Of a stretch of DNA of 64,000 bases, positions 28,373 through 36,806 are shown one piece after another; position 1 is the stretch's first letter, and each line of letters opens with the position of its first letter. A program made the position numbers and the translations under genes. Under the pieces are notes generated by a model, which was not told the DNA's origin, made no database searches, and saw only the letters and a program-made list of their open reading frames with translations. Where the stretch lies: positions 124,001 to 188,000 of the forward strand of contig NZ_JAAILI010000056.1 of the NCBI RefSeq assembly GCF_012650175.1. Reading direction: 5' to 3'. The DNA is from Sphingomonas sp. S2M10. Lineage in GTDB: Bacteria > Pseudomonadota > Alphaproteobacteria > Sphingomonadales > Sphingomonadaceae.

Positions 28373-28460
28373 CGGGGGCCGCCGCCCGGGGACGGACCCG
28401 TTCAAACAGATTCACGGATGGCGGAGTTTGGTGGGAAGCGGACTATCGACTTGGAGTTGA

Positions 28461-28595
28461 TCAGGCGAACAGCTGCCACAAAATCGATATGATCACCACG
28501 ACGAGCAATGCCATCGCAAATTCGGCTGGCCTGAGATTGCGGCCGCCGATGCGATCGTACCAGCGATCGCCATGTCCAAATGGTTCGAAGGCCAT
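28461..28595 (-). CDS. 44-aa small membrane protein
   Basis: ATG at 28595 preceded by AAAGGA with 7-nt spacing. The protein starts MAFEPFGHGDRWYDRIGGRN and ends in one hydrophobic helix (FAMALLVVVIISILWQLFA), so a single-pass membrane peptide with the charged N-terminus likely in the cytoplasm. It lies 84 bp after a two-gene micro-operon on the same strand. Not recognised; the strong ribosome site and clean helix support a real gene. Confidence 0.55.
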   Translation of the reverse strand: MAFEPFGHGDRWYDRIGGRNLRPAEFAMALLVVVIISILWQLFA

Positions 28596-28679
28596 CGTGA
28601 ATTCCTTTCATCTGCAGATGGTGGGTAGCAGTCGTAGGAAAGGAGCTAAATCTTTGGTCGATTATATAGATTGCAAAGT

Positions 28680-28699
28680 GGCAAGCGTTATCGCTTGCC
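28680..28699 (-). terminator. Inverted repeat at the end of the 66-aa ORF
   Basis: GGCAAGCG-TTAT-CGCTTGCC, an 8-bp perfect stem whose loop contains the stop codon of the small membrane gene. It is followed on the minus strand by ACTTTGC rather than a T-run, so it may be a weak terminator or an mRNA-stabilising hairpin. Confidence 0.4.
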
Positions 28700-28888
28700 C
28701 CGCTTCCGGTCCTCGAAAATGACGAACGAGACTGCGCAGTAGCAGAGCATCGCAGCGGAAAAGCCGACGCGCCAAATCGTGTCGGCATGTTCAAGCGAGT
28801 TCGGAATGTGCGCAATAAGCGCGGTTATAAGCATGACCGCTATCGCGGCGAGCGCAGGTATGAGGATAAGCTTGAGGTAGCGGACCAT
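28688..28888 (-). CDS. 66-aa membrane protein
   Basis: Two hydrophobic helices (LILIPALAAIAVMLITALIA and VGFSAAMLCYCAVSFVIF) and a basic tail RKRGKR. The ATG at 28888 overlaps the stop of the upstream 29-codon ORF as TGATG, so translation is probably coupled; a GTG one codon earlier (28891) is an alternative. Not recognised. The local sequence is less GC-rich than its neighbours, which fits a transferred or fast-evolving locus. Confidence 0.55.
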   Translation of the reverse strand: MVRYLKLILIPALAAIAVMLITALIAHIPNSLEHADTIWRVGFSAAMLCYCAVSFVIFEDRKRGKR

Positions 28889-28977
28889 CACTCTGGTTCC
28901 GCCTCTGAAGCTAGCTTGTGGCCCGTCACCTTCGTTAGCGGCTCATCCCAGGGCGCTTCGTTCCAATCTGGCTTCAT
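28888..28977 (-). CDS. 29-aa acidic peptide coupled to the membrane protein
   Basis: ATG at 28977, sequence beginning MKPDWNEAPWDEPLTKVTGH and ending in SEAEPE; an in-frame TTG three codons upstream is another possible start. Its stop overlaps the next ATG (TGATG). The Trp/Pro/Asp pattern is not low-complexity noise, but no family is recognised. It may be a leader peptide that couples translation rather than a functional product. Confidence 0.4.
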   Translation of the reverse strand: MKPDWNEAPWDEPLTKVTGHKLASEAEPE

Positions 28978-29044
28978 GTCTGACAAGGTGCACGGTTTCG
29001 ATCATGTCCGCAATTGGGCGATAGCGGACCTAGTGCAAGCCGCC

Positions 29045-29482
29045 CTAGTGCTTCGTCGGGAACCCCGGCTCGCCCTGCAGCGCGGCGGCGACCAGCAGGC
29101 TTTCCTCCAGCTTCACCCGGTTGCGCAGGCGCGGCAGCATTGCGCGGCTGGCCTCGGCGAAGCCCTTGCGATCGGCGGCGATCTGCTCGGGGGTCCAGAA
29201 CAGCAGATAGTCCTGCCAGTTCGCCTTCAGCCGCTCGAAATCCTCGCGAACCTGATCGACCTTGCTGCGCGAGATGCCCGGCTTGGCGGAGAGCGTCAGC
29301 GTGTAGATGGTGGTATCTTCGCGGGCGAGATGCTCGGCGACGCAGTGGATCAAATGGTCAAGCGCCGTCGAAAGCTCGACCGGAGTCGCTTCGCTTTCGA
29401 GGAGGCCAGACAGGCGTCGTGCGAGAATGTCGATCATCTCGTGATCGTGCCGCAGTTCGGCGATCGTCGTCGTTGCCATCAT
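29045..29482 (-). CDS. Hemerythrin-domain protein (145 aa)
   Basis: Four-helix bundle of the hemerythrin HHE family: LRHDHEMIDILARRL (His and Glu ligands near residues 12-15), LIHCVAEHLAREDTTIY (His-x3-Glu near 51-55) and a C-terminal amphipathic half. Members bind a di-iron or other metal site and may sense oxygen or protect against oxidants. Not all metal ligands of classical hemerythrin can be assigned, so binding is likely but not certain. Confidence 0.85.
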   Translation of the reverse strand: MMATTTIAELRHDHEMIDILARRLSGLLESEATPVELSTALDHLIHCVAEHLAREDTTIYTLTLSAKPGISRSKVDQVREDFERLKANWQDYLLFWTPEQIAADRKGFAEASRAMLPRLRNRVKLEESLLVAAALQGEPGFPTKH

Positions 29483-29581
29483 CGGTCGGCCCTCACCCCT
29501 AAACGTAATCTGCTCCGTTCGTTCCCCCCACCGCTTGCATAGCGCGGTTCAACGCAAAGTGGAACGATGGAATGGGTTAAT

Positions 29582-29611
29582 GAAAAAAGGGGCCCGGCAC
29601 CGCCGGACCCC
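29582..29611 (-). terminator. Intrinsic terminator of pnp
   Basis: On the minus strand a 10-bp stem (one wobble pair) with a 3-nt loop is followed by TTTTTT, 28 bp after the pnp stop codon. Textbook form. Confidence 0.85.
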
Positions 29612-29638
29612 TTCATTTCTTGCGCGAAACGCCGGTGA

Positions 29639-31981
29639 TCAGTCGCGATCGCCGGTCAGGAACGCGGGCAGGCCGATATCGCCGCCATCGTCCTTGCCGC
29701 CTTCGTCCTTGCCGCCGTCACGGCCGCCGCGGGGCTTGTCGCCACGGTCGCGGCGGGGGCCACGCTCGCCGCGCTCGCCGCCACGGCCGCCCTCGCGACG
29801 GCGGTCGCCGCCACGGTCGCCGCGGTCACCGCGATCGCCGCGGGGCTCGCGCGGTTCGCGGGCCGGGCGCGAGTCTTCGAGCTCGGCACCGGTTTCCTGG
29901 TCGACGACACGCATCGACAGGCGGACCTTGCCGCGCGGATCGATCTCGAGGACCTTGACCTTGACTTCCTGGCCTTCGCTCAGGACGTCCGAGACCTTCT
30001 CGACGCGCTCGTTCTTGATCTCCGAGACGTGGACGAGACCGTCCTTGCCGCCCATGAAGTTCACGAACGCACCGAAATCGACGAGGTTGACGACCTTGCC
30101 GTTGTAGATCTTGCCGACTTCGGCTTCCTCGACGAGGCCCTTGATCCACTTGATCGCGGCTTCGATCTGCGCCGGATCCGACGAGCTGACCTTGATCACG
30201 CCCTCGTCGTCGATGTCGACCTTGGCGCCGGTCGTGGCGACGATCTCGCGGATCACCTTGCCGCCGGTGCCGATCACTTCGCGGATCTTCGACTTGTCGA
30301 TGGTGAAGGTCTCGATGCGCGGTGCATGCGCGGAGAGCTCGGCGCGGACTTCGCCCAGCGCCTTGTTCATCTCGCCCAGGATGTGCGCGCGACCGGCCTT
30401 CGCCTGGTTGAGCGCCGCCTCGAAGATCTCCTTGGTGATGCCGGCGATCTTGATGTCCATCTGCATCGTGGTGATGCCCTCGGACGTGCCGGCGACCTTG
30501 AAGTCCATGTCGCCCAGGTGATCTTCGTCACCCAGGATGTCGGACAGGATCGCATAGTCCTTGCCCTCGAGGATCAGGCCCATGGCGATGCCCGAGACCG
30601 GACGCTTGATCGGCACGCCGGCGTCCATCATCGCGAGACTGCCGCCGCACACCGACGCCATCGACGACGAGCCGTTCGACTCGGTGATGTCGCTGGTCAG
30701 GCGGATCGTGTAGGGGAAGTCTTCCTTCGACGGCAGCACCGGGTGCAGCGCGCGCCATGCCAGCTTGCCATGCCCGACTTCACGACGGCCCGGCGCGCCG
30801 AAGCGGCCCACTTCGCCGACCGAATAGGGCGGGAAGTTATAGTGCAGCATGAAGTTCTGGTAGCTGAGGCCGTTCAGGCCATCGATCATCTGCTCGGCAT
30901 CCTTGGTGCCGAGGGTACAGGTGGCGATGGTCTGGGTCTCGCCGCGGGTGAACAGCGCGGAGCCGTGTGCACGCGGCAGGAAGTGCGTTTCCGCCTCGAT
31001 CGGGCGGATCTGCGTGGTGGTGCGGCCGTCGATGCGCTTGCCGTCCTTGAGGATGGCGGAGCGGACGATCTCGGCTTCCAGCTTCTTGGTCAGCTTGATG
31101 CCGGCCATGACGTCCTGCGGGCTCAGGCCGTCCTCGGTGAACTGCGCCTTCGCCTTCGCCCGCGCCTCGTTGAGCGCGTTCGAGCGGGCCGACTTGTCGG
31201 TCAGCTTGTAGGCGGCGGCAATGTCCTTGCCGATCAGCTTCTTGAGCTTGTCCTTGAGCTTCGCATTGTCGTCCTGCGACGCGATTTCCCACGGATCCTT
31301 GGCGGCCTGCTCGGCGAGCTTGACGATCGCCTTGACGATGTCGCGGCAGGCATCGTGCGCGAACAGCACGGCGCCGAGCATGACCTCTTCCGAAAGCTCC
31401 TTGGCTTCGGATTCGACCATCATCACCGCGTCATAGGTGGCGGCGACGACGAGATCGAGCTCGCCCTCGGCAACCTGCGCGTCGGTCGGGTTGAGGATGT
31501 ACTCGCCGTTGATGTAGCCGACGCGCGCCGCGCCGATCGGGCCCATGAAGGGCACGCCCGAGAGCGTGAGCGCTGCCGAGGCGGCGATCATCGAGAGGAT
31601 GTCGGGCTCGTTCTCGCCGTCATAGCTCAGCACCTGAGCGATGGCGTTGATCTCGTTGTAGAAGCCTTCCGGGAACAGCGGGCGGATCGGGCGGTCGATG
31701 AGGCGGGAGACCAAAGTCTCCTTCTCGGTGGCGCCGCGCTCGCGCTTGAAGAAGCCACCCGGGATGCGACCGGCGGCCGAGAATTTTTCCTGATAGTGGA
31801 CGGTCAGCGGGAAGAAGTCCTGGCCTTCCTTCACCGACTTGGCGGCCGTGACCGCGCACAGCACCACGGTTTCGCCGAGGGTCGCGATCACCGCGCCGTC
31901 GGCCTGGCGGGCAACCTTGCCCGTTTCGAGAGTCAGCGTCTTGCCGCCCCACTCGATCGATACAGTCTTCTTGTCGAACAT
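29639..31981 (-). CDS. pnp: Polyribonucleotide nucleotidyltransferase (780 aa)
   Basis: PNPase, a 3'-to-5' phosphorolytic exoribonuclease of the RNA degradosome. Two RNase PH-like halves ([56 protein letters not shown]), KH domain ([16 protein letters not shown] near 560) and S1 domain ([20 protein letters not shown] near 625). The C-terminus adds a long Arg/Gly/Asp-rich tail ending [11 protein letters not shown], longer than in E. coli. ATG 31981 follows AAGGA. Last gene of the rimP-to-pnp cluster; rpsO before it has its own terminator, so pnp probably has its own promoter. Confidence 0.97.
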   Translation of the reverse strand: MFDKKTVSIEWGGKTLTLETGKVARQADGAVIATLGETVVLCAVTAAKSVKEGQDFFPLTVHYQEKFSAAGRIPGGFFKRERGATEKETLVSRLIDRPIRPLFPEGFYNEINAIAQVLSYDGENEPDILSMIAASAALTLSGVPFMGPIGAARVGYINGEYILNPTDAQVAEGELDLVVAATYDAVMMVESEAKELSEEVMLGAVLFAHDACRDIVKAIVKLAEQAAKDPWEIASQDDNAKLKDKLKKLIGKDIAAAYKLTDKSARSNALNEARAKAKAQFTEDGLSPQDVMAGIKLTKKLEAEIVRSAILKDGKRIDGRTTTQIRPIEAETHFLPRAHGSALFTRGETQTIATCTLGTKDAEQMIDGLNGLSYQNFMLHYNFPPYSVGEVGRFGAPGRREVGHGKLAWRALHPVLPSKEDFPYTIRLTSDITESNGSSSMASVCGGSLAMMDAGVPIKRPVSGIAMGLILEGKDYAILSDILGDEDHLGDMDFKVAGTSEGITTMQMDIKIAGITKEIFEAALNQAKAGRAHILGEMNKALGEVRAELSAHAPRIETFTIDKSKIREVIGTGGKVIREIVATTGAKVDIDDEGVIKVSSSDPAQIEAAIKWIKGLVEEAEVGKIYNGKVVNLVDFGAFVNFMGGKDGLVHVSEIKNERVEKVSDVLSEGQEVKVKVLEIDPRGKVRLSMRVVDQETGAELEDSRPAREPREPRGDRGDRGDRGGDRRREGGRGGERGERGPRRDRGDKPRGGRDGGKDEGGKDDGGDIGLPAFLTGDRD

Positions 31982-32131
31982 GTCGTTTCCTTCACTCCCC
32001 GGTGCCAATCACGCGGGGGGCCTATGCGTGAGCCGTATGTGGCTCGTGGGACCGACCGTATTGCCGATCCCCCGTTCGCTCCCTGCCTTGTCGCGGGGAG
32101 CCGCCGATGCGTTATCGCACCGGAATGACAA

Positions 32132-32155
32132 AAAGGCGACCCGAAGGTCGCCTTT
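32132..32155 (-). terminator. rpsO terminator with UUCG tetraloop
   Basis: On the minus strand AAAGGCGACC-TTCG-GGTCGCCTTT followed by TT, starting 6 bp after the rpsO stop. It separates rpsO from pnp. Confidence 0.85.
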
Positions 32156-32161
32156 CCGTTG

Positions 32162-32431
32162 TTACTTGCGAAGACCGAGCTTCGCGATGAGATCTGCGTA
32201 GCGCGCCTGGTCCTTCTTCTTCAGATAGTCCAGCAGGCTGCGGCGCTTGTTGACCAGCATCAGCAGACCGCGGCGCGAATGGTTGTCCTTCGCGTGGGTC
32301 TTGAAGTGCTCGGTGAGGTTGGCGATGCGCTCCGAGAGGATCGCGACCTGCACTTCGGGGCTGCCGGTGTCACCCTCGTTGCGAGCGTGTTCCTTGACGA
32401 GCGCTTCCTTGCGCTCCTGCGTGATCGACAT
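32162..32431 (-). CDS. rpsO: Ribosomal protein S15 (89 aa)
   Basis: 30S subunit protein that binds 16S r[72 protein letters not shown] are family signatures, and the 89-residue length is standard. ATG 32431 lies 22 bp after truB, in the canonical truB-rpsO-pnp order. Confidence 0.98.
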   Translation of the reverse strand: MSITQERKEALVKEHARNEGDTGSPEVQVAILSERIANLTEHFKTHAKDNHSRRGLLMLVNKRRSLLDYLKKKDQARYADLIAKLGLRK

Positions 32432-32453
32432 GGCGTTTCCTTCGACATCAAGG

Positions 32454-33446
32454 CTATAGGTTGAAGCCGCGCACGACCCGGATGCTTCCGGCCTCGGCTT
32501 CCACCAGCGCCACAGGGAGATCCCCGAGCAGCGCGAAATGGAGGCCATCGTGAACGGCAATCCCGATTAAGACCCGCCCCTGGCGGAGCAGCCCTGCCTG
32601 ATCGGGGGTGAGGGGTAGAGCCGGGATGTCGTCCAGCCCCGCCCTCAGCGGCAGGCAAATGTCTTCAAGGCGCCGCTCCTTAGCGGCATCCGCCAAAGAG
32701 TCCAGTGAAATCGCCTGGTCCAGCGTGAAGGGCCCCGCCTTGATGCGCCGGAGATAGCTGACATGGCCGACCGTTCCAAGAGCGCGGGCGACGTCCCGAG
32801 CGAGGCTGCGGATGTAGGTGCCCTTGGAGACATGGGCGCGGAGGGTAATTTGCTGGAGATGCTCGTCACCCTCACCCTTCCCACCGCCTCCGGCGGCGGG
32901 CCCCTTCCCTCTCCCATCGGGAGAGGGAGGGAGCGGCGAAGCCGCGGAAGGGTGAGGGCGACCGATCTCTGAAGCCGCGACCACCTCCAGCTCGTAAATC
33001 GTCACCGCCCGGCTCTTGAGCACCACCGTCTCGCCCGCGCGCGCTAGATCATACGCTCGCTCCCCATCCACCTTCAGCGCGGAGTAGGCCGGCGGCACCT
33101 GCTCGATCGGCCCGGTGAAGCGCGGCAGCACCGCCTCCAGCTGCGCCCCCGTCGGCCGCACCTCGGACTCGGCGACGCCCTTCCCCTCGGCATCCAGCGT
33201 ATCCGTCTCCACCCCGAACCGGATGGTGAAGTCATACACCTTGTCGCTGTCGAGCATGCGGCCCGCGAGTTTGGTCGCCTCGCCCAGCGCGATCGGCAGC
33301 ACGCCGGTGGCCAACGGATCGAGCGTGCCGCCATGGCCCACCTTCACCTTGGCATAGCCGCCCTCGCGCAGCGCGCGCTTCACCGCGCTCACGCCTTGCG
33401 TCGAACCGAGGCCCAGAGGTTTGTCGAGAAGGATCCAGCCGTGCAT
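32454..33446 (-). CDS. truB: tRNA pseudouridine-55 synthase with an in-frame repeat insert (330 aa)
   Basis: Makes pseudouridine 55 in the T-loop of tRNAs. [40 protein letters not shown] with the catalytic Asp, [19 protein letters not shown] and [13 protein letters not shown] are intact. Residues about 163-192 ([20 protein letters not shown] and following) are encoded by a 90-bp hairpin repeat and are alien to the family; without them the protein is the usual 300 residues. The insert sits before the strand beginning [13 protein letters not shown], probably in a surface loop. Normally rbfA lies directly upstream; here it is 4.6 kb away. Confidence 0.96.
   Translation of the reverse strand: MHGWILLDKPLGLGSTQGVSAVKRALREGGYAKVKVGHGGTLDPLATGVLPIALGEATKLAGRMLDSDKVYDFTIRFGVETDTLDAEGKGVAESEVRPTGAQLEAVLPRFTGPIEQVPPAYSALKVDGERAYDLARAGETVVLKSRAVTIYELEVVAASEIGRPHPSAASPLPPSPDGRGKGPAAGGGGKGEGDEHLQQITLRAHVSKGTYIRSLARDVARALGTVGHVSYLRRIKAGPFTLDQAISLDSLADAAKERRLEDICLPLRAGLDDIPALPLTPDQAGLLRQGRVLIGIAVHDGLHFALLGDLPVALVEAEAGSIRVVRGFNL
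32869..32958. repeat. 90-bp cloverleaf repeat inside truB
   Basis: Perfect 13-bp inverted ends CCCTCACCCTTCC / GGAAGGGTGAGGG enclose three perfect hairpins: CCGCC-TCC-GGCGG (32884-32896), CCCTCTCCC-ATC-GGGAGAGGG (32907-32927) and GCGGC-GAA-GCCGC (32933-32945). The unit is 30 codons long and stays open in the truB frame. Similar text occurs as intergenic repeats in many proteobacteria. Confidence 0.9.
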
Positions 33447-33484
33447 CGCGCGGCCTTAGGGGCATTCTGCCCGATGCACCAGAA

Positions 33485-33524
33485 GCCGGGCGCCGCCGCT
33501 GGGGGTGGGAAAGCGGCGCCCGGC
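33485..33524 (-). terminator. Hairpin after the third PEP-CTERM gene
   Basis: A perfect 12-bp stem GCCGGGCGCCGC / GCGGCGCCCGGC with a 16-nt loop lies just past the PEP-CTERM stop and before truB; only TT follows on the minus strand. Confidence 0.5.
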
Positions 33525-33531
33525 CCGCGGC

Positions 33532-34110
33532 TCAAGCACGCAGCAAGCGTGCCGTCACCGCGCGGCGGCGGCGCATCGCCGCACCCGCCATCCCCGCACC
33601 GGCCAGCAGCATCCCCCAGGTCGCCGGCTCCGGCACACCGCTGGCGAACTGGATCGCATAGCGCTGGCCCGCGCTCGGGCGCAGGCCGCTAAAGTTCACC
33701 GTCAGCTTGTTGCCGGTGTTGACGACGCGTTCGCTGCCGAACCCGGTCACCCCGATCACCTCTGCGAATATGTCGCCGTCCAATTGTTCGAAGACGAGGC
33801 CGTTGAAGGCATGGCCGGCGAACGCGCCGGCATTGGTGAAGGTGATGGCCAGGCCATGCTGCGTGAAGTCGATCAGGATTCCGTCGGTGCTGTCGAGCTT
33901 GCCCGACGCTTCGACCCCGTTCCCGGCGTAGAAGCTGTAGGTCCAGCTGCCATTCTGCGCGAACTTGAACCCTGTATAGGGTGACTTCGGCGCCGGCAGC
34001 GCCCAATTCGCCTTGATGTGATTGCCGTAGATCGTCGCCGCCTGCGCGGTGGGGCCATAGCCGATGCCGCCGAGCACGGCACAGGCGAGAAGAATCGATA
34101 GTCGCTTCAT
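33532..34110 (-). CDS. PEPxxWA-CTERM sorting domain protein (192 aa)
   Basis: Signal peptide (MKRLSILLACAVLGGIGYGP, cut after AQA), a beta-rich domain (IDFTQHGLAITFTNAGAFAG) and the sorting tail VPEPATWGMLLAGAGMAGAA followed by RRRR. It is not closely similar to the tandem pair at 10.4-11.8 kb. ATG 34110 has an excellent GGAGGTTATC site; the open frame extends upstream without meaning. Divergent from the TonB-dependent receptor, with two palindromes in between. It lies inside the segment that splits rbfA from truB. Confidence 0.9.
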   Translation of the reverse strand: MKRLSILLACAVLGGIGYGPTAQAATIYGNHIKANWALPAPKSPYTGFKFAQNGSWTYSFYAGNGVEASGKLDSTDGILIDFTQHGLAITFTNAGAFAGHAFNGLVFEQLDGDIFAEVIGVTGFGSERVVNTGNKLTVNFSGLRPSAGQRYAIQFASGVPEPATWGMLLAGAGMAGAAMRRRRAVTARLLRA

Positions 34111-34209
34111 GATAACCTCCCTGGTTGAACCGGGACGCAGGAGGCCGTTCCGCAAATCGAGGATTGCGGGCACAGTCTCGCCGAGGAACCGGTAGCGCCG
34201 TTTCCCATA

Positions 34210-34226
34210 TGGCACATATTGTGTCA
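34210..34226. promoter_or_regulatory. Near-perfect palindrome, candidate operator 1
   Basis: TGGCACA-TAT-TGTGTCA, one mismatch between the arms. It shares the pattern GGCACA-N3-TGTG with a second palindrome centred 26 bp away, in the divergent region before a PEP-CTERM gene and a TonB receptor. Confidence 0.5.
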
Positions 34227-34236
34227 ATCGGTATTC

Positions 34237-34251
34237 GGCACAATTTGTGCC
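34237..34251. promoter_or_regulatory. Perfect palindrome, candidate operator 2 (sigma-54-like on the minus strand)
   Basis: GGCACAA-T-TTGTGCC has perfect 7-bp arms. Read on the minus strand it also contains TTGGCAC and, with GG-N10-GC spacing, TGTGC, which fits the -24/-12 pattern of sigma-54 promoters and would fire toward the PEP-CTERM gene about 125 bp away. Whether it is an operator, a promoter or both cannot be decided from sequence. Confidence 0.5.
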
Positions 34252-34432
34252 AACCCGGCGCGTGCGTGTCGGAAGCTTTTGATCACGACATAAATGCCAC
34301 AGCTTTCGAACAACCGTCCGCCCGCCCCACCTCGACGCTTGAAGCACGTGACAATTCCGCTACAGGCGCGCGAAAAATCGGCGACACCAACAAGAAATGA
34401 TCGCGACATCGCGCCGGAGAGGACGAGCCATC

Positions 34433-34459
34433 ATGCACGGGGACTCGACGCAACCATGA
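34433..34459 (+). CDS. 8-codon leader ORF overlapping the TonB receptor start
   Basis: ATG at 34433 follows GGAGAGG and encodes MHGDSTQP; its TGA overlaps the receptor ATG as ATGA. The receptor itself has a poor ribosome site, so the mini-ORF may deliver ribosomes by re-initiation. Too short to judge by coding statistics. Confidence 0.3.
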   Translation: MHGDSTQP

Positions 34460-36726
34460 CCACTTCCGCCCTTCTTCGCGGCCTGCTGCTCGCCAGCGCT
34501 GCGCTCACCACGCCTTCGGCGCTCGCCGCCGTCCACAGCAACGAAACGCCTGCCCCGGTCCAGGGTGCGCAGCCAGACGAGGCCGCGCCGCAGCAGACCG
34601 GCGAGATCGTCGTCACCGCCCAGCGCCGCACCGAAGCCGCCAAGGACGTGCCGGTGGCCGTCACCGCGATCGGCGGCGAGAAGCTCGACGTGCTCAATTC
34701 CTCGGGCCTCGACATCCGCTTCCTGTCGGCGCGCACGCCCAGCCTGCAGATCGAAAGCTCGTTCGGCCGCACCTTCCCGCGGTTCTACATCCGCGGCCTC
34801 GGCAACACCGATTTCGATCCCAATGCCGCGCAGCCGGTTTCGGTGGTGTACGACAATGTCGCGCTTGAAAACCCGATGCTCAAGGCCTTCCCGGCGTTCG
34901 ACCTGGCGCGCGTCGAAGTGCTGCGCGGTCCGCAGGGCACGCTGTTCGGCCGCAACACCCCGGCCGGCGTGGTGAAGCTCGAATCGCAGCGCCCGACCGA
35001 CCAGTATGAAGCCAAGGGCAGCGTCAGCTGGGCGACCTACAACACGATCAACGCCGATCTCGCGCTCAACGCCCCGCTCGGCAACGGCTTCGCGCTGCGC
35101 GTCTCGGGCCTCGTCCAGCACCGTGACAATTGGGTGGTGAACGACAGCACCAGCCCGCTCAGCGTCGCCAACCGCAAGCTCGAAGGCTATACCGATCGGG
35201 CCGGCCGCGTGCAGCTGTCCTACACCAGCGGCGATTTCAACGCGCTGATCAACGTCCATGGCCGCGATCTCGAAGGCACGCCGCGCGTGTTCCGCGCCGG
35301 CCTGTTCCAGCAGGGCTCGAACGACTTCTCGCCGGGCTTCGACCCCAAGCACGTCAAGCTCGACGGCTATACCAGCCAGTGGCTGGAGCAGTGGGGCGGC
35401 AGCGTCCAGCTCGACTATCATTTCGACGGCCTCGGCACGCTCTACTCCATCACCGCCTATGAGCGCGCCAAGGTGCAGAGCACCGGCGACATCGATGGCG
35501 GCGACACCTATGGCTTTCCGGCGCTGGGACTGAACAAGGCGCTGTTCCCGTCGAACACCGGCGGCATCACCAGCCCGAAGGAGTTCAGCCAGGAACTGCG
35601 CTTCGCCACCGACCAGTTCGGCGCGTTCCGCGGCCAGGCCGGCCTCTATTATTTCGACCAGAATCTCGATTACAGCGAATATGGCTATGATCTGGGCGGC
35701 GGCGCCCAGAACCAGAATATCGGCCATGTGAATATCAACGAGAATTACGGCATCTTCGCCTCGGGCGAGTTCAAGGCGACGGACGCGCTCACGTTGCGCG
35801 CCGGCGTGCGCTATTCGCACGACCGCAAGAACGACGTGATCACCGGCTTCGGTCCGCTGACCGGCGGCGTCACCCTGCCGCTGCAGACCAAGGTAACCGG
35901 CGAAGCGGTGACCTGGGACGCCAGCGCCACCTATGCGCTGACCCCCGACGTCAACGTCTATGCGCGCTTCGCTACCGGCTATCTCGGCCCGGCGATCCAG
36001 GACCGCGTGACCTTCGGCTCGGTGCCGACCACGGCGGGCAAGCAGTTCACCAAGTCGGCCGAAGCAGGCGTCAAGGGCGCGCTCCCCGCCAAGGGCCTGA
36101 ACTATGCGCTGACCGGCTACTGGTTCCGCACCGACGACCTGCAGCTGACCGCAGTGGGCGGCGCAAACAATGCCAACCAGCTGCTCTCGGCCGATCACGT
36201 CAACGGATACGGCGTCGAGGCGGAGTTCAGCTACCGTCCGGTGCGCGGGCTCGATCTCACCGCCAGCGGCAGCTACAACTTCACCCAGATCCGCGATCCC
36301 AATCTGGTCGTAGCGGCGTGCGGTTCGCTGTGCACCATGACCGACCCGACCTTCACGAATGGGACCAACACCTTCGCCCGGATCGACGGCAACCGCCTGC
36401 CCCAGGCGCCGCGCTTCGTACTGAACGCCACCGCGCGCTACGGCGTGCCGCTGGCGAACGGTGGCGAGGTCTATGCCTATACCGACTGGGCCTATCGCAG
36501 CGAGATCAACTACTTCCTCTACGAGGCCAAGGAGTTCCGCGGGCGTTCGCTGATCGAGGGCGGGCTGCGCATCGGCTATCGCGCGCCGGAAGGCTATGAG
36601 GTGGCGGCGTTCGCCCGCAACATCCTCAACCAGATCCGGGCGCAGAGCGCGATCGACTTCAACAACCTGACCGGCATGATCAACGAGCCGCGCATCATCG
36701 GCGGCGAGATCCGGTTCCACTTCTGA
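34456..36726 (+). CDS. TonB-dependent outer-membrane receptor (756 aa)
   Basis: Outer-membrane active transporter. Signal peptide, TonB box-like GEIVVTAQRRTEAAKDVPVA, plug domain (FPRFYIRGLGNTDFDPN, VEVLRGPQGTLFGRNTPAGV near residue 160), about 22 beta strands, and the terminal aromatic strand ending IRFHF. The RRTEAAKDVPVAVTAI start is of the common sphingomonad type with uncertain substrates. ATG 34456 is used because the signal peptide begins there; the frame is open another 54 codons upstream. No metabolic genes nearby reveal the substrate. Confidence 0.92.
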   Translation: MTTSALLRGLLLASAALTTPSALAAVHSNETPAPVQGAQPDEAAPQQTGEIVVTAQRRTEAAKDVPVAVTAIGGEKLDVLNSSGLDIRFLSARTPSLQIESSFGRTFPRFYIRGLGNTDFDPNAAQPVSVVYDNVALENPMLKAFPAFDLARVEVLRGPQGTLFGRNTPAGVVKLESQRPTDQYEAKGSVSWATYNTINADLALNAPLGNGFALRVSGLVQHRDNWVVNDSTSPLSVANRKLEGYTDRAGRVQLSYTSGDFNALINVHGRDLEGTPRVFRAGLFQQGSNDFSPGFDPKHVKLDGYTSQWLEQWGGSVQLDYHFDGLGTLYSITAYERAKVQSTGDIDGGDTYGFPALGLNKALFPSNTGGITSPKEFSQELRFATDQFGAFRGQAGLYYFDQNLDYSEYGYDLGGGAQNQNIGHVNINENYGIFASGEFKATDALTLRAGVRYSHDRKNDVITGFGPLTGGVTLPLQTKVTGEAVTWDASATYALTPDVNVYARFATGYLGPAIQDRVTFGSVPTTAGKQFTKSAEAGVKGALPAKGLNYALTGYWFRTDDLQLTAVGGANNANQLLSADHVNGYGVEAEFSYRPVRGLDLTASGSYNFTQIRDPNLVVAACGSLCTMTDPTFTNGTNTFARIDGNRLPQAPRFVLNATARYGVPLANGGEVYAYTDWAYRSEINYFLYEAKEFRGRSLIEGGLRIGYRAPEGYEVAAFARNILNQIRAQSAIDFNNLTGMINEPRIIGGEIRFHF

Positions 36727-36767
36727 TCGGAGGCGCGGGGGCTTCCCCGCGCGCTTCATAGCGGGAA

Positions 36768-36802
36768 GGGCGTCGCGGGGGAGACCTTCGCGGCGCCCTT
36801 TT
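36768..36802 (+). terminator. Terminator of the TonB receptor gene
   Basis: A 10-bp stem (GGGCGTCGCG / CGCGGCGCCC, one mismatch or wobble) followed by TTTT, 41 bp after the receptor stop and before the converging tdk stop. A second hairpin, GCGCGGGG-GCTT-CCCCGCGC, lies just upstream. Confidence 0.6.
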
Positions 36803-36806
36803 CGTA

